A stretch of DNA of 48,580 nucleotides from Chitinophagaceae bacterium (GCA_947456055.1 CANGSR010000003.1:1-48580); one strand, 5' to 3'. Shown: positions 25,690 to 34,160, counted from the stretch's first letter. Made by a program: numbers and translations. Notes: a model not told the origin generated them from the letters alone.

Positions 25690-27024
25690 ATGTTACCAAT
25701 ACTAATTAAAAATGCTACGATAGTAAATGAAGGTAAGAGCCTTGTACAGGATGTTTTGGTTCGCGGTGGAATCATAGAGCGTATAGATACCAACATCACC
25801 ATACAGGGTAATTACCAGGAAATTAATGCAGAGGGCCTTTACCTATTGCCCGGTGTTATAGACGACCAGGTGCATTTCAGGGAACCCGGTCTCACCCACA
25901 AGGCTACAATAGGTAGCGAGGCCCGTGCGGCTGTGGCAGGTGGCACTACCTCCTTTATGGAGATGCCCAATACCAACCCACCCGCCACTACCCAGGACCT
26001 ACTGGAAAATAAGTATGCCATTGCCGCAGCCGGCTCGGTTGCCAATTACTCCTTCTTTATGGGGGTGGCTAATAACAATATTGAAGAAGTACTTAAAACC
26101 AATCAAAAGAAAAATGAAGTCTGTGGGGTTAAAATCTTCATGGGCTCAAGTACCGGCGATATGCTGGTAGATAATTATGTTACCCTTACCAGGATTTTTG
26201 GGGATTCTGAATTACTGATTGCCACCCATTGCGAAGATGAGCGCATAATAGCTGCCAACAAAGCCCTATACCCTAACCCCGACAATGCTTCCTTCCATCC
26301 ATTGATACGTGATGCAGAGGCCTGTTTCGAAAGTTCATTTACAGCCATACAACTGGCTATGAGGGGCAATAGCCGCCTGCATATTCTGCATATATCTACA
26401 GCTAAGGAGTTGCAACTGTTTAGCAATATGCTGCCTCTTGCTGAAAAACGGATTACCTGCGAGGTATGCGTACACCACCTGCACTTTACAGCCGATGATT
26501 ATGCACAATTCGGTAACCTCATAAAATGTAACCCTGCCATAAAAGGCCCTGAGAATAAGGCTGCCCTATGGGAAGCCCTGCTCGATGACCGCCTAGATAT
26601 TATTGCCACCGACCATGCCCCACATACCTGGGTGGAAAAAATACAACCCTACCAGTCAGCCCCATCGGGTATTCCTTTGGTGCAGCATTCTCTATTGCTC
26701 ATGTTGCAATATGTGCAGCAAGGCAGGTTATCAATAGAAAAAGTAGTAGAAAAAATGTGCCATGCACCTGCTATATGTTTCCAGATATCTAAACGTGGCT
26801 TTTTACGTGAAGGGTATTTTGCCGATATGGTTTTGGTGGATATAAAGGATAAGACCCTGGTAAGCAAACAAAACATTTTGTACAAATGCGGATGGTCGCC
26901 TTTTGAAGGACACACTTTTCCTGCATCAGTAGTGTACACTTTTGTAAATGGCGAAATAGCCTACCACAATGGCAAAGTGAACGATAGTGTTAGAGGTAGG
27001 AGGTTAACCTTTGAGCGTGGATAA
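25690..27024 (+). CDS. pyrC: Dihydroorotase
   Basis: A 444-residue amidohydrolase that cyclises carbamoyl-aspartate to dihydroorotate in pyrimidine synthesis. Visible motifs: GVIDDQVHFREPGLTHKA (about 55-72), ATHCEDERI, LHILHIST, CNPAIKGPENKAALWEAL and the catalytic TDHAPHTW. The first metal-ligand His of the usual DxHVHxR motif is Gln (DDQVHFR); as far as I recall this is typical of Bacteroidetes dihydroorotases, so it is not a defect. Length is normal. The gene is alone, with divergent RemB-like upstream and a repeat array beginning 30 bp after its stop. Confidence 0.93.
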   Translation: MLPILIKNATIVNEGKSLVQDVLVRGGIIERIDTNITIQGNYQEINAEGLYLLPGVIDDQVHFREPGLTHKATIGSEARAAVAGGTTSFMEMPNTNPPATTQDLLENKYAIAAAGSVANYSFFMGVANNNIEEVLKTNQKKNEVCGVKIFMGSSTGDMLVDNYVTLTRIFGDSELLIATHCEDERIIAANKALYPNPDNASFHPLIRDAEACFESSFTAIQLAMRGNSRLHILHISTAKELQLFSNMLPLAEKRITCEVCVHHLHFTADDYAQFGNLIKCNPAIKGPENKAALWEALLDDRLDIIATDHAPHTWVEKIQPYQSAPSGIPLVQHSLLLMLQYVQQGRLSIEKVVEKMCHAPAICFQISKRGFLREGYFADMVLVDIKDKTLVSKQNILYKCGWSPFEGHTFPASVVYTFVNGEIAYHNGKVNDSVRGRRLTFERG

Positions 27025-27053
27025 ACTTCGCTTAGAGGGACGTGATATTGAAT

Positions 27054-27162
27054 AAACGACCGAAACGACCACTAAACATCCACTAAACGACCGAAAGGAC
27101 CACTAAACTACCGAAACTACCGCTAAACTACCGCTAAACTACCGAAACTACCGAAACTACCG
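27054..27162 (+). repeat. Array of AAACnACCG(CT) units upstream of the AlbA_2 gene
   Basis: Eleven consecutive units of 9 or 11 bp: AAACGACCG, AAACGACCACT, AAACATCCACT, AAACTACCG, AAACTACCGCT and variants. They occupy the gap between pyrC and the AlbA_2 gene, ending 72 bp before its ATG. The 5' units have GACC and the 3' units TACC. Units of 9 plus 11 bp give a 20-bp composite, close to two helical turns. Confidence 0.9.
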
Positions 27163-27234
27163 ATTTTGAGCTTTTTTAGTAGATTACAATAGATTTGTTA
27201 TTCAATACCAGGCACTGTATTAATTCTGAATAAT

Positions 27235-28563
27235 ATGGCTGAAGACCAAAACATAGAATATAAAGAATCATGGCGGGATGACTACCTGAAATGGATTTGT
27301 GGATTTGCCAATGCCCAGGGAGGAAAAATTTTCATTGGTATTGATGATAAGGGTGTAGTTACAGGAGTTGAAGATTTTAAAAAACTACTTGAAGATATAC
27401 CCAATAAAGCCATTAGCCATCTTGGGTTGATGCTTGATGTAAACCATCTTACAAAAAACAAAAAACATTTTATTGAAATATCAGTTCAGCCGAGTAGTGT
27501 ACCTATATCCTATGCAGGCAGGTACTATTATAGAAGTGGCAGCACTAAGCAGGAACTGAAAGGAAATGCATTGCACCAATTTCTAATGAAGAAAATTGGT
27601 ATGTCATGGGAACAACGGCCAATTCCAGAAGCTACCATAAAAGATATTGATGAAAGTGCAATAAGAAACTTTATACAAAAAGCATATACAAACCATCGTA
27701 TTGCCGATAATGCAAGCCAGACCGACACTATCACATTACTTAAAAACCTTGATTTAATAAATGATAATGGCGAGCTTCTTCTGGCTGCTTTGCTTTTATT
27801 TGGCAAAAAACCTACACGTTATTCCCAGTCAGCGTATTTTAAAATAGGGAAGTTTGGTAAATCAGAAGCTGACTTATTGTTTCAGGATATTGTAGAAGGT
27901 AATATCCTGGAAATGGCCGATAAGGTGATGGCAATTTTGGAAAGCAAATACCTAACCCGTCCCATATCTTACAAAGGACTACTCCGGATGGAACCACTGG
28001 AATATCCCGAACCTGCTTTAAGAGAAGCAATACTTAATGCCATCATCCATAAAGACTACTCTGAAACAACTGTTTTTCTAAGTATCTACGACCATAAACT
28101 AACAATCTGGAATCCTGGTAGGTTACCTGATTCATGGAATGCAGGTGTACTTAAAGCTCCCCACCATTCCCGGCCCCGCAACCGATGCATTGCCGACGTT
28201 TTCTTCAAAGCCGGTTATATTGAATCATGGGGAAGAGGAATACGTGTTATGCTGGAATCATGTAAAGAGGCGGGACTACCCGAACCAATTATAGAAGAGT
28301 ACCTTGATGGTGTCCAGGTTACTTTTCTCAAAGACACTTATTCCGAAGAATATTTACGTACACTCGATATTAATGAGCGTCAGGTTAAAGCCGTACTATA
28401 TGTAAAGGAAAAAAAATCTATCAAAAGTTCAGAGTACCAGTTGCTCAATGATGTTGGAAAATCAGTTGCCACTGATGAACTTAGAGACTTGATTGACAAA
28501 AATATTTTGGAAAAACAAGGTTCTACCGGGCGAGGAACGAAGTTTGTTCTATTAATAAAATAA
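27235..28563 (+). CDS. AlbA_2 (Schlafen-like) ATP-binding regulator, COG2865
   Basis: A 442-residue protein. Residues of about 5-120 are an AlbA_2/Schlafen-type putative nucleic-acid-binding domain: NIEYKESWRDDYLKWICGFA, then NAQGGKIFIGIDDKGVVTGV and YYYRSGSTKQEL. The middle contains PALREAILNAIIHKDYSE, ITIWNPG-like KLTIWNPGRLP and AGYIESWGRGIRVMLESCKE. These form a GHKL-like ATPase (HATPase_c_4). The C-terminus reads as a winged helix (NDVGKSVATDELRDLIDKNI, then GRGTKFVL). The family is annotated as predicted transcriptional regulators, with little direct evidence. It is bracketed by two arrays of the same short repeat, the second beginning in its stop codon. Confidence 0.9.
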   Translation: MAEDQNIEYKESWRDDYLKWICGFANAQGGKIFIGIDDKGVVTGVEDFKKLLEDIPNKAISHLGLMLDVNHLTKNKKHFIEISVQPSSVPISYAGRYYYRSGSTKQELKGNALHQFLMKKIGMSWEQRPIPEATIKDIDESAIRNFIQKAYTNHRIADNASQTDTITLLKNLDLINDNGELLLAALLLFGKKPTRYSQSAYFKIGKFGKSEADLLFQDIVEGNILEMADKVMAILESKYLTRPISYKGLLRMEPLEYPEPALREAILNAIIHKDYSETTVFLSIYDHKLTIWNPGRLPDSWNAGVLKAPHHSRPRNRCIADVFFKAGYIESWGRGIRVMLESCKEAGLPEPIIEEYLDGVQVTFLKDTYSEEYLRTLDINERQVKAVLYVKEKKSIKSSEYQLLNDVGKSVATDELRDLIDKNILEKQGSTGRGTKFVLLIK

Positions 28564-28654
28564 ACTACCGCTAAACTACCGAAACTACCGCTAAACTACC
28601 GCTAAACTACCGAAACTACCGCTAAACATCCACTTAACGACCGAAACGACCACT
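28562..28654 (+). repeat. Second AAACnACCG(CT) array, between regulator and mutS-like gene
   Basis: Nine units of the same 9/11-bp family begin inside the TAA stop of the AlbA_2 gene and end 18 bp before the MutS-like ATG. Unit types are those of the first array, in the same orientation. The order differs, with TACC units first and GACC units last. The position makes it the leader or promoter of the MutS-like gene. Confidence 0.9.
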
Positions 28655-28672
28655 TTTAAGAATTTTCCTTCA

Positions 28673-29995
28673 ATGCAAAACGACAAAATCACATTAAAAG
28701 ACCTGGCCATCTTCACCCCCGACGGGAATGAAGATGTCTTTGCATTGATGAACAGAACCACTACCCAGGTGGGTAGAGACATGCTTAGGAAGCATATTCT
28801 CAACCCACCCGATACTTATGAAAACCTGCTTGAGGTTCAGGATGCAATAAGGTTTTTCTCAGCCCATCCCGAAGTTTGGCCAAAGATTATCCTCAACGGC
28901 ACCATCGTTATGCTCGATAAGTTTTTTGAATCGGCTGATAATGTTGCTGAACCCCCTACAGGGCTCACCCTCCTATTCAATGCCTTCTTTCAAAAAATAC
29001 TTAATAAGCAGGAATACTTTTTTATTCAGTTTTCATTAGCCCACCTTTCAGACTTTTTGAAAGGTTGCATACAGCTTGCGGAGATTGTCGGCAAGCCCGG
29101 AGTTCCACCCTTGTTGGCACGAGAATTGGAATTAATAAAGCAGGAACTGGAGCACCGCCTCACGCCCGAAATAATTGCCATTACCAAAGAGACCAAATAC
29201 GCCGACTTATCCCAACTCAATTACCGTGCCCGGCGGGAAATGAAAAACACCATTTACCGGCTTATCAACAGTTATGCCCGTCTGGATGCCTGGCAATCTA
29301 TGGCAAAAGCTACGGTGGAACATGGCTGGGTATTTCCCGAATTACTCCCTATGCTACCGGTATGTTTTGATACCCAGGGACTGTATCACCCCCTACTCAA
29401 AAAGCCTGTTACCTACGATATTACTTTCGACAATTCACGCAATTTCCTCTTGCTCACCGGAGCCAACATGTCGGGCAAAACCACATTTATGCGGGCACTT
29501 GGGCTGGGGGCAGTTTTGGCACATTTGGGTATGGGTGTACCTGCCAAAAAAGTAAGGATTAGTTTTCTCCAGGGGGTCATTACCAACATGCAGGTTGAAG
29601 ATAATATACTGAGGGGGGAGAGCTACTTTTTTGCAGAAGTGCAACGTATGAAGCAAACTGCAGAACGCCTATTAAAGCGCCAACCGCACCTGGTATTGAT
29701 GGATGAACTGTTCAAAGGAACCAATGTGCACGATGCTTGTGAGTGTACAAGGGCGGTGGTAGAGGGCCTGCTCAATCACCCCAACCACCTGATGATTTTA
29801 TCCACCCACCTGTATGAGGTAGCACAGCAGTTTAGTGCCAATAATAAAATCCAGTTTTCATATTTCATCACCCGCATGAAAGATTCGGGGTATGAATTTA
29901 GTTATGAATTAAAGCCCGGAATTTCGAATGACCGCATAGGTTACTTAATTTTGCAAAAGGAAGGCGTGATTGAATTGCTCAATAGTAAAGCATAA
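28673..29995 (+). CDS. MutS-family ATPase lacking mismatch-recognition domain
   Basis: A 440-residue protein made of the MutS core/clamp helices and the ABC-type ATPase only. Walker A is TGANMSGKTTFMRALGLGAV (about 264-283), Walker B is LVLMDELFKGTN, then the dimer helix and LSTHLYEV. The N-terminal mismatch-binding and connector domains of MutS are absent, as is the MutS2 Smr domain. Proteins of this short MutS type are widespread in Bacteroidetes, often annotated as mismatch repair proteins, but their substrate is not settled. The gene is 110 bp downstream of the AlbA_2 regulator, in the same direction, with the second repeat array between. Confidence 0.88.
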   Translation: MQNDKITLKDLAIFTPDGNEDVFALMNRTTTQVGRDMLRKHILNPPDTYENLLEVQDAIRFFSAHPEVWPKIILNGTIVMLDKFFESADNVAEPPTGLTLLFNAFFQKILNKQEYFFIQFSLAHLSDFLKGCIQLAEIVGKPGVPPLLARELELIKQELEHRLTPEIIAITKETKYADLSQLNYRARREMKNTIYRLINSYARLDAWQSMAKATVEHGWVFPELLPMLPVCFDTQGLYHPLLKKPVTYDITFDNSRNFLLLTGANMSGKTTFMRALGLGAVLAHLGMGVPAKKVRISFLQGVITNMQVEDNILRGESYFFAEVQRMKQTAERLLKRQPHLVLMDELFKGTNVHDACECTRAVVEGLLNHPNHLMILSTHLYEVAQQFSANNKIQFSYFITRMKDSGYEFSYELKPGISNDRIGYLILQKEGVIELLNSKA

Positions 29996-30027
29996 AACAC
30001 CTCCCACTCCAAAACCAATTACAACAT

Positions 30028-30177
30028 ATGCCACCCAAATTAAAAAGTCTGATAGTTATAATCGTTTTCCTGGGAATCATAATTCTACCTCTTTCCTATG
30101 CGCTTTATAAGGAATACATCCTCAAGCATCCTGCTGAAAAGACACTAACACCAGCAACTACCGTGCAAAATAAATAA
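30028..30177 (+). CDS. 49-aa single-pass membrane protein
   Basis: Too short for the ORF track. ATG at 30028, TAA at 30175-30177. A basic start (MPPKLKS) precedes a long hydrophobic helix LIVIIVFLGIIILPLSYALY (about 8-27) and a polar tail. It begins 32 bp after the mutS-like stop, so it may be co-transcribed. No family recognised. Confidence 0.5.
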   Translation: MPPKLKSLIVIIVFLGIIILPLSYALYKEYILKHPAEKTLTPATTVQNK

Positions 30178-30480
30178 GCCAATATTTCTAAATGAGGAGA
30201 TACCTCATTTTTAGTATAATGTTTGATAAAACAAACATTTTAATAGAATTTGTCTGTTTATTACAACTATAGCATCACCTCTATTTTTTAAAATAGCGCA
30301 CCATTTGGGCATTTTGACAATTCCATAAAATCCATGAGTAAACAATATTAGTACTCGGCTTCGTTTGCCCTAGCGGAGCAGCGTACAAACTAATGTTGTC
30401 CTATCCTGTAATCCACACCGTAATACACATCATTCTATTCTCTAGTATATCCATTGTTCCTAAAAGCATATAAAATACCG
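30178..30480. other. Intergenic region upstream of hipBA
   Basis: Non-coding, about 300 bp. It holds the inverted repeat at 30342-30399 (listed separately) and the upstream part of the hipBA promoter. Two TATCC half-sites occur at 30403 and 30448, reminiscent of the HipB operator half TATCC, but no complementary GGATA at 8-bp spacing was found. Confidence 0.5.
30342..30399. repeat. Imperfect inverted repeat, possible MITE/REP-like element
   Basis: ACAATATTAGT at 30342-30352 pairs with ACTAATGTTGT at 30389-30399 (10 of 11 positions), and the 36-bp interior carries CGGCTTCG and CGGAGCAG arms that can pair in part. It is too long and lacks a T-run to be a simple terminator. A short mobile or REP-like element is possible. 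Confidence 0.45.
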
Positions 30481-30488
30481 TACTTTTG
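30481..30488 (+). promoter_or_regulatory. Candidate -7 box of hipBA
   Basis: TACTTTTG matches TAnnTTTG, 18 bp before the hipB ATG at 30507. A TTG at 30454-30456 may be the -33 element. ATACC/GGTAT half-sites flank this box (30475-30479 and 30491-30495) and could be an operator. Confidence 0.5.
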
Positions 30489-30506
30489 TCTGGTATATTA
30501 TACATT

Positions 30507-30824
30507 ATGAAAGAACAGGTTGTCCTTTTACCCAAGGCCCAAAAAATGCTTAGCGAAATGGGTGAGAACCTAAAACTCGCCCGCCTCCGTCGTAAATTAA
30601 GTACCACCCAGGTAGCCGAAAGGGCGGGTATAAGCCGTGCCACATTATGGCAAATTGAAAAGGGAACATCCACAGTTTCGCTTGGGGCCTACTACCAGGT
30701 ACTGTTTGTACTAGGCCTGGATAAGGACATACTGAAGTTGGGAGGCGATGATGTGCTAGGCAGGAAGTTGCAGGATGCCGGACTGCTGGTAAAAGAACGT
30801 GCACCTAAAAAGCCTAAAATCTAA
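30507..30824 (+). CDS. hipB: HipB-like XRE antitoxin/repressor
   Basis: A 105-residue HTH protein from the ATG at 30507; the track start at 30486 is a TTG inside the promoter box and is rejected. The XRE helix-turn-helix is MGENLKLARLRRKLSTTQVA, then ERAGISRATLWQIEKG. It ends in a basic tail. In HipBA systems HipB binds operator DNA and masks the HipA kinase. It lies 15 bp upstream of hipA, which fits the canonical antitoxin-first order. Confidence 0.88.
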   Translation: MKEQVVLLPKAQKMLSEMGENLKLARLRRKLSTTQVAERAGISRATLWQIEKGTSTVSLGAYYQVLFVLGLDKDILKLGGDDVLGRKLQDAGLLVKERAPKKPKI

Positions 30825-30839
30825 CCACCAAATAAACCA

Positions 30840-32099
30840 ATGGCAGAAAAAAATACAAGCCGCAAAATAGAAGTTTTTGCCCACTGGCAGGGCATGCCTG
30901 CACCCCAATTGATGGGCTATCTGTATACCGTAAACCCCAGGGGAAAAGAAGTTTTTAGTTTTGAATATTCTGAAGCATGGCTGAAAAACGGGAATACCCA
31001 GGCCCTTGACCCCGACCTTATCCTCTTTCCCGGTAAGCAATACCTGCCTGATGACAAGCCCAATTTCGGTCTATTCCTCGACTCCTCACCCGACCGCTGG
31101 GGTCGTAATATGATGAAAAAACGAGAAGCCATCCTGGCCCGTAAGGAAGGAAGAAAACCAGCTTTGCTCACCGAGTCAGATTATCTTTTAGGGGTGGGTG
31201 ACTTTTACCGCAGAGGTGCATTGCAATTCAAAATAGAAACAGACGGCACTTTTGTAAAAGACACCAATGAACCCTGTCTGACTACCGAGCAATTGCCCGA
31301 GCTGGAAAATGCCTGCCTGAAGCTGGAACAAGACGAAATAAATACTGATGATGAGCGCCTAAAATGGCTCAATAGGCTAATGCTTGCAGGAGCATCACTA
31401 GGCGGCTCACGCCCAAAAGCAGGGGTAAGGGACGAGCAAGGCAGCCTGTGGATAGCCAAATTCCCTACTACTACCGACCTTATTGACGTAGCTGCATGGC
31501 AGATAGTAACCCAGGAACTTGCCTTCTATTCAGGCATCAATATACCCCCAGCCAAGTTGAGAACCCTCAACGGAAAGCACCGCACATTTTTAACCAAACG
31601 CTTCGACAGGGCTGCCGATGGTAGCCGCATACACTTTGCTTCAGCAATGACCTTATTAGGGAATACTGATAAAACCGATGATCCACTCAGTTATCTCGAT
31701 TTAGCAGGCTTCATTATAAGGCATGGGGCAAAAGTGGATGCTTCACTGGAGGAGCTGTGGAGAAGAATAGTCTTTAATATTTGTATCAAAAACTGCGACG
31801 ACCACCTGCGCAACCACGGCTTTATCCATACCCGTGATGGATGGTTACTGGCACCTGCATACGACCTTAATCCCGACCCACTAGGAACCGGATTGTCTTT
31901 AAATATTTCAGAAGATGATAATTCCCTTAATCTGGAACTGGCTTTAGAAATGGCATCCTATTTCAGGGTATCACCTTCGCAGGCACAAAAAATAATAGAC
32001 AAGGTGAAAACGACAGTGGCGAACTGGCGCAAGCTAGCTACTAAATATAAGCTACCACAAGCCGAACAGGATGAAATGGCAAGTGCTTTTTGGGAATAG
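30840..32099 (+). CDS. hipA: HipA-like serine/threonine kinase toxin
   Basis: A 419-residue HipA-family kinase. The N-terminal couple domain is MGYLYTVNPRGKEVFSFEYS, with LDSSPDRWGRNMMKKRE typical of HipA. The P-loop-like LMLAGASLGGSRPKAGV and the ATP-contacting LWIAKFP follow. The catalytic NCDDHLRNHGF (about 315-326) and metal-binding APAYDLNPDP are intact. E. coli HipA phosphorylates glutamyl-tRNA synthetase and causes persistence; this paralogue's target is unknown. A glutaminyl-tRNA synthetase is encoded 8 kb away, but nothing ties the two. All kinase residues are conserved, so the toxin looks active. Confidence 0.92.
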   Translation: MAEKNTSRKIEVFAHWQGMPAPQLMGYLYTVNPRGKEVFSFEYSEAWLKNGNTQALDPDLILFPGKQYLPDDKPNFGLFLDSSPDRWGRNMMKKREAILARKEGRKPALLTESDYLLGVGDFYRRGALQFKIETDGTFVKDTNEPCLTTEQLPELENACLKLEQDEINTDDERLKWLNRLMLAGASLGGSRPKAGVRDEQGSLWIAKFPTTTDLIDVAAWQIVTQELAFYSGINIPPAKLRTLNGKHRTFLTKRFDRAADGSRIHFASAMTLLGNTDKTDDPLSYLDLAGFIIRHGAKVDASLEELWRRIVFNICIKNCDDHLRNHGFIHTRDGWLLAPAYDLNPDPLGTGLSLNISEDDNSLNLELALEMASYFRVSPSQAQKIIDKVKTTVANWRKLATKYKLPQAEQDEMASAFWE

Positions 32100-32112
32100 A
32101 TAATACCTTTTT

Positions 32113-32250
32113 AAAGCAAGACAACACCAAAAAAAATGTTTTGACTTTAAAATTTTAACTGTTTTGATTTTTAACTTTTATACTTAAAACCGTTTTAACT
32201 TTTTACCTAATACCCGTTTTAACTTTTAATTTTTGACTTTTAACTTAAAA
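32113..32250. repeat. Degenerate GTTTTAACTTTT repeats
   Basis: Between hipA and the carbonic-anhydrase gene are several A/T-rich units around GTTTTAACTTTT. CCGTTTTAACTTTT occurs twice exactly, 24 bp apart (32190 and 32214). This could be low-complexity expansion or an A/T-rich leader. Confidence 0.4.
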
Positions 32251-32253
32251 AAA

Positions 32254-32766
32254 ATGCCAGTAATACTACCAGTAAAGGGTGTACACCCACAAATTCCCGA
32301 ATCTTGTTTTGTAGCCCCAAACGCCACCATAGTGGGAGATGTGATAATGGGTGAAGATTGCAGTGTATGGTTCAATGCAGTAATAAGGGGAGATGTGAAC
32401 AGCATCAAAATGGGCAATAAAGTAAATGTTCAGGATGGGGTAGTAATACATTGCACCTACCAGAAAACCAAAACACTGTTGGGCAATAATGTTTCCATAG
32501 GCCATAATGCGCTGGTGCATGGTTGCACTGTAGCTGATAATGTGCTAATAGGTATGGGGGCAATAGTAATGGATAATGTGGTAATAGGCGAAAACACAAT
32601 TATAGCCGCCGGGGCAGTAGTTCTTGAAGGTACACAGGTACCAGCCGGTTGCATTTTCGCCGGGGTACCCGCCAAAAAAGTAAAAGACATCAGCCCCGAA
32701 CTATTAAAAGGCGAAGTAGAACGCATTGCTAATAACTACCTGATGTATAGTGGTTGGTTTAAGTAG
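32254..32766 (+). CDS. Gamma-carbonic-anhydrase-like hexapeptide protein
   Basis: A 170-residue left-handed beta-helix protein. I start it at the ATG at 32254 (MPVILPVKGVHPQIPESC); the track TTG at 32233 is upstream of that. Hexapeptide repeats include FVAPNATIVGDVIMGEDCSV and WFNAVIRGDVNSIKMGNKVN. The zinc-ligand histidines are present in HCTYQK and SIGHNALVHGCTV. The family is often called gamma carbonic anhydrase or YrdA-like. Actual carbonic-anhydrase activity is unproven for most members. A second, PaaY-like member is at 46606. Confidence 0.9.
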   Translation: MPVILPVKGVHPQIPESCFVAPNATIVGDVIMGEDCSVWFNAVIRGDVNSIKMGNKVNVQDGVVIHCTYQKTKTLLGNNVSIGHNALVHGCTVADNVLIGMGAIVMDNVVIGENTIIAAGAVVLEGTQVPAGCIFAGVPAKKVKDISPELLKGEVERIANNYLMYSGWFK

Positions 32767-32784
32767 GATAAGCGGAATGAACTA

Positions 32785-33873
32785 TTAACGCTCATCAAAA
32801 TCTATTACTACCCTTTCGGTGCGTGGGTGGCTTTGGCAGGTAAGTACAAAACCTTTTTCTACTTCGTCATGCTCCAGGGCATAGTTTACCTCCATTTCCA
32901 CTTCACCTTCCATCACCCTGGCTCGGCAGGTGCAACAAACCCCGCCTTTGCAGGCATAGGGCAGGTCGGCTCCATTTCTAAGGGCGGCATCCAGTATGCT
33001 CTCCCCTACAAATGGCACATCCATATTAAAGGTCACCCCATCAAGGGTTATACTTACCTTACTTACAGGGCCGCTTGCAGCCTTATGTTCACCTACCCAT
33101 TTTTCATGCTCGGCCTTAGGCTGGTCGGGCGATGTAAATAATTCTATGTGCACATTATTATTAGGCATGCCCAGGTCCACCAATTGCTGCCTTACCGATA
33201 GTATCATTTCCTCAGGGCCGCAAATAAAGGCTTCATCCATTATGCTTACGTCTATCAGCGATTGGCAAAACTGCGCACATTTTGCTGCATCAATACGCCC
33301 GCTAAACAAAGGCACATCCATATACTCCCTGCTCAACACATGATAAATCCTGAGGCGTAGCATATACTTATTCTTCAGGGCTTCAATAGCCTCACGGAAG
33401 ATGATACTGTTTTTAGAACGGTTGCCATATACAAGGGTAAAATGGCTATCAGGCTCCTGCTCCAGCACAGTCTTCATAATGCTCATAATAGGGGTGATAC
33501 CACTACCTGCTGCAAAAGCAAGGTATTCCTTATGGCCACCTTCTGATTTCCGTGGGGTGAATTTTCCCATTGGGGGCATTACATCTATTACATCACCCAC
33601 CCTCAGCACCTCATTAGCATAGGTACTGAATTTCCCATTGTCCACCTTCTTAATAGCCACCCTAAGGTCACCTTCCATTGGGCTGGAACATAATGAATAA
33701 GACCTACGCACCTCAACCCCTTCAAAATGCCTCCTGAAGGTAAGGTACTGCCCTGGTATAAACTGAAATACATCCTTCAGTGCCGGAGGAACGGAGAGAG
33801 ATACAGAAACACAATCAGCCGTTTCATTACGGACATCTTTTACTACTAACGGAAAAAATTTGAGCGCAGACAT
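32785..33873 (-). CDS. FAD/2Fe-2S oxidoreductase, PaaE-like
   Basis: A 362-residue ferredoxin-NADP reductase fused to a plant-type ferredoxin. The FAD-binding part has FIPGQYLTFRRHFEGVEVRR, then SYSLCSSP. The NAD(P)-binding part has AFAAGSGITPIMSIMKTVLE and EAFICGPEEMI. The C-terminal [2Fe-2S] domain carries C-x4-C-x2-C in CKGGVCCTCRARV plus LTCQSHP. This is the architecture of PaaE, the reductase of phenylacetyl-CoA epoxidase. The paaABCD subunits are not in the window, so the electron acceptor is unknown and the symbol is withheld. The GGTKAAATA-type motif pair at 34108-34158 lies about 235 bp upstream, pointing toward this gene. Confidence 0.88.
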   Translation of the reverse strand: MSALKFFPLVVKDVRNETADCVSVSLSVPPALKDVFQFIPGQYLTFRRHFEGVEVRRSYSLCSSPMEGDLRVAIKKVDNGKFSTYANEVLRVGDVIDVMPPMGKFTPRKSEGGHKEYLAFAAGSGITPIMSIMKTVLEQEPDSHFTLVYGNRSKNSIIFREAIEALKNKYMLRLRIYHVLSREYMDVPLFSGRIDAAKCAQFCQSLIDVSIMDEAFICGPEEMILSVRQQLVDLGMPNNNVHIELFTSPDQPKAEHEKWVGEHKAASGPVSKVSITLDGVTFNMDVPFVGESILDAALRNGADLPYACKGGVCCTCRARVMEGEVEMEVNYALEHDEVEKGFVLTCQSHPRTERVVIDFDER

Positions 33874-34088
33874 AAATGGCTACAAATGTAATAAAACTAT
33901 AGCCAAACCCCTAAAAGCAATCTACCAATAGCATTAGGTATGTATATATTAATCAGAAAAGGTTGTAACCTAAGATATTCGCAAAATTGGATAAATAGTT
34001 GACGGATTAAACCACGTAAAAAAAGATTACCAGAAATCCCCAATTCAAAAGATCAAAATCGATTTACTTCACCAATTACTTATTTTTT

Positions 34089-34160
34089 TTAGACTTTATC
34101 TTCAGTTTATTTAACCAAATACCCATTTTGTTAGACTTTATCTCAAGTTTATTTCACCAA
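34089..34160 (-). promoter_or_regulatory. Two 30-bp direct repeats with TTGGTKAAATA core
   Basis: Two 30-bp copies (34089-34118 and 34131-34160) are spaced exactly 42 bp and differ at three positions. On the minus strand each contains TTGGTTAAATA or TTGGTGAAATA. The same core recurs three times, 21 bp apart, before the histidine kinase gene, and 42 is twice 21. These are candidate LytTR binding sites, oriented toward the leftward PaaE-like gene. Confidence 0.55.

Noticed and set aside
25690-27024. Dihydroorotase inactivated by loss of the first His of HxH
   Set aside because: The DDQVHFREPG form is, to my knowledge, normal in Bacteroidetes dihydroorotases and the other motifs are intact.
27054-28654. 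CRISPR array
   Set aside because: Units are 9 or 11 bp without spacers, and no cas genes are present; the 24-bp fic array also lacks spacers.
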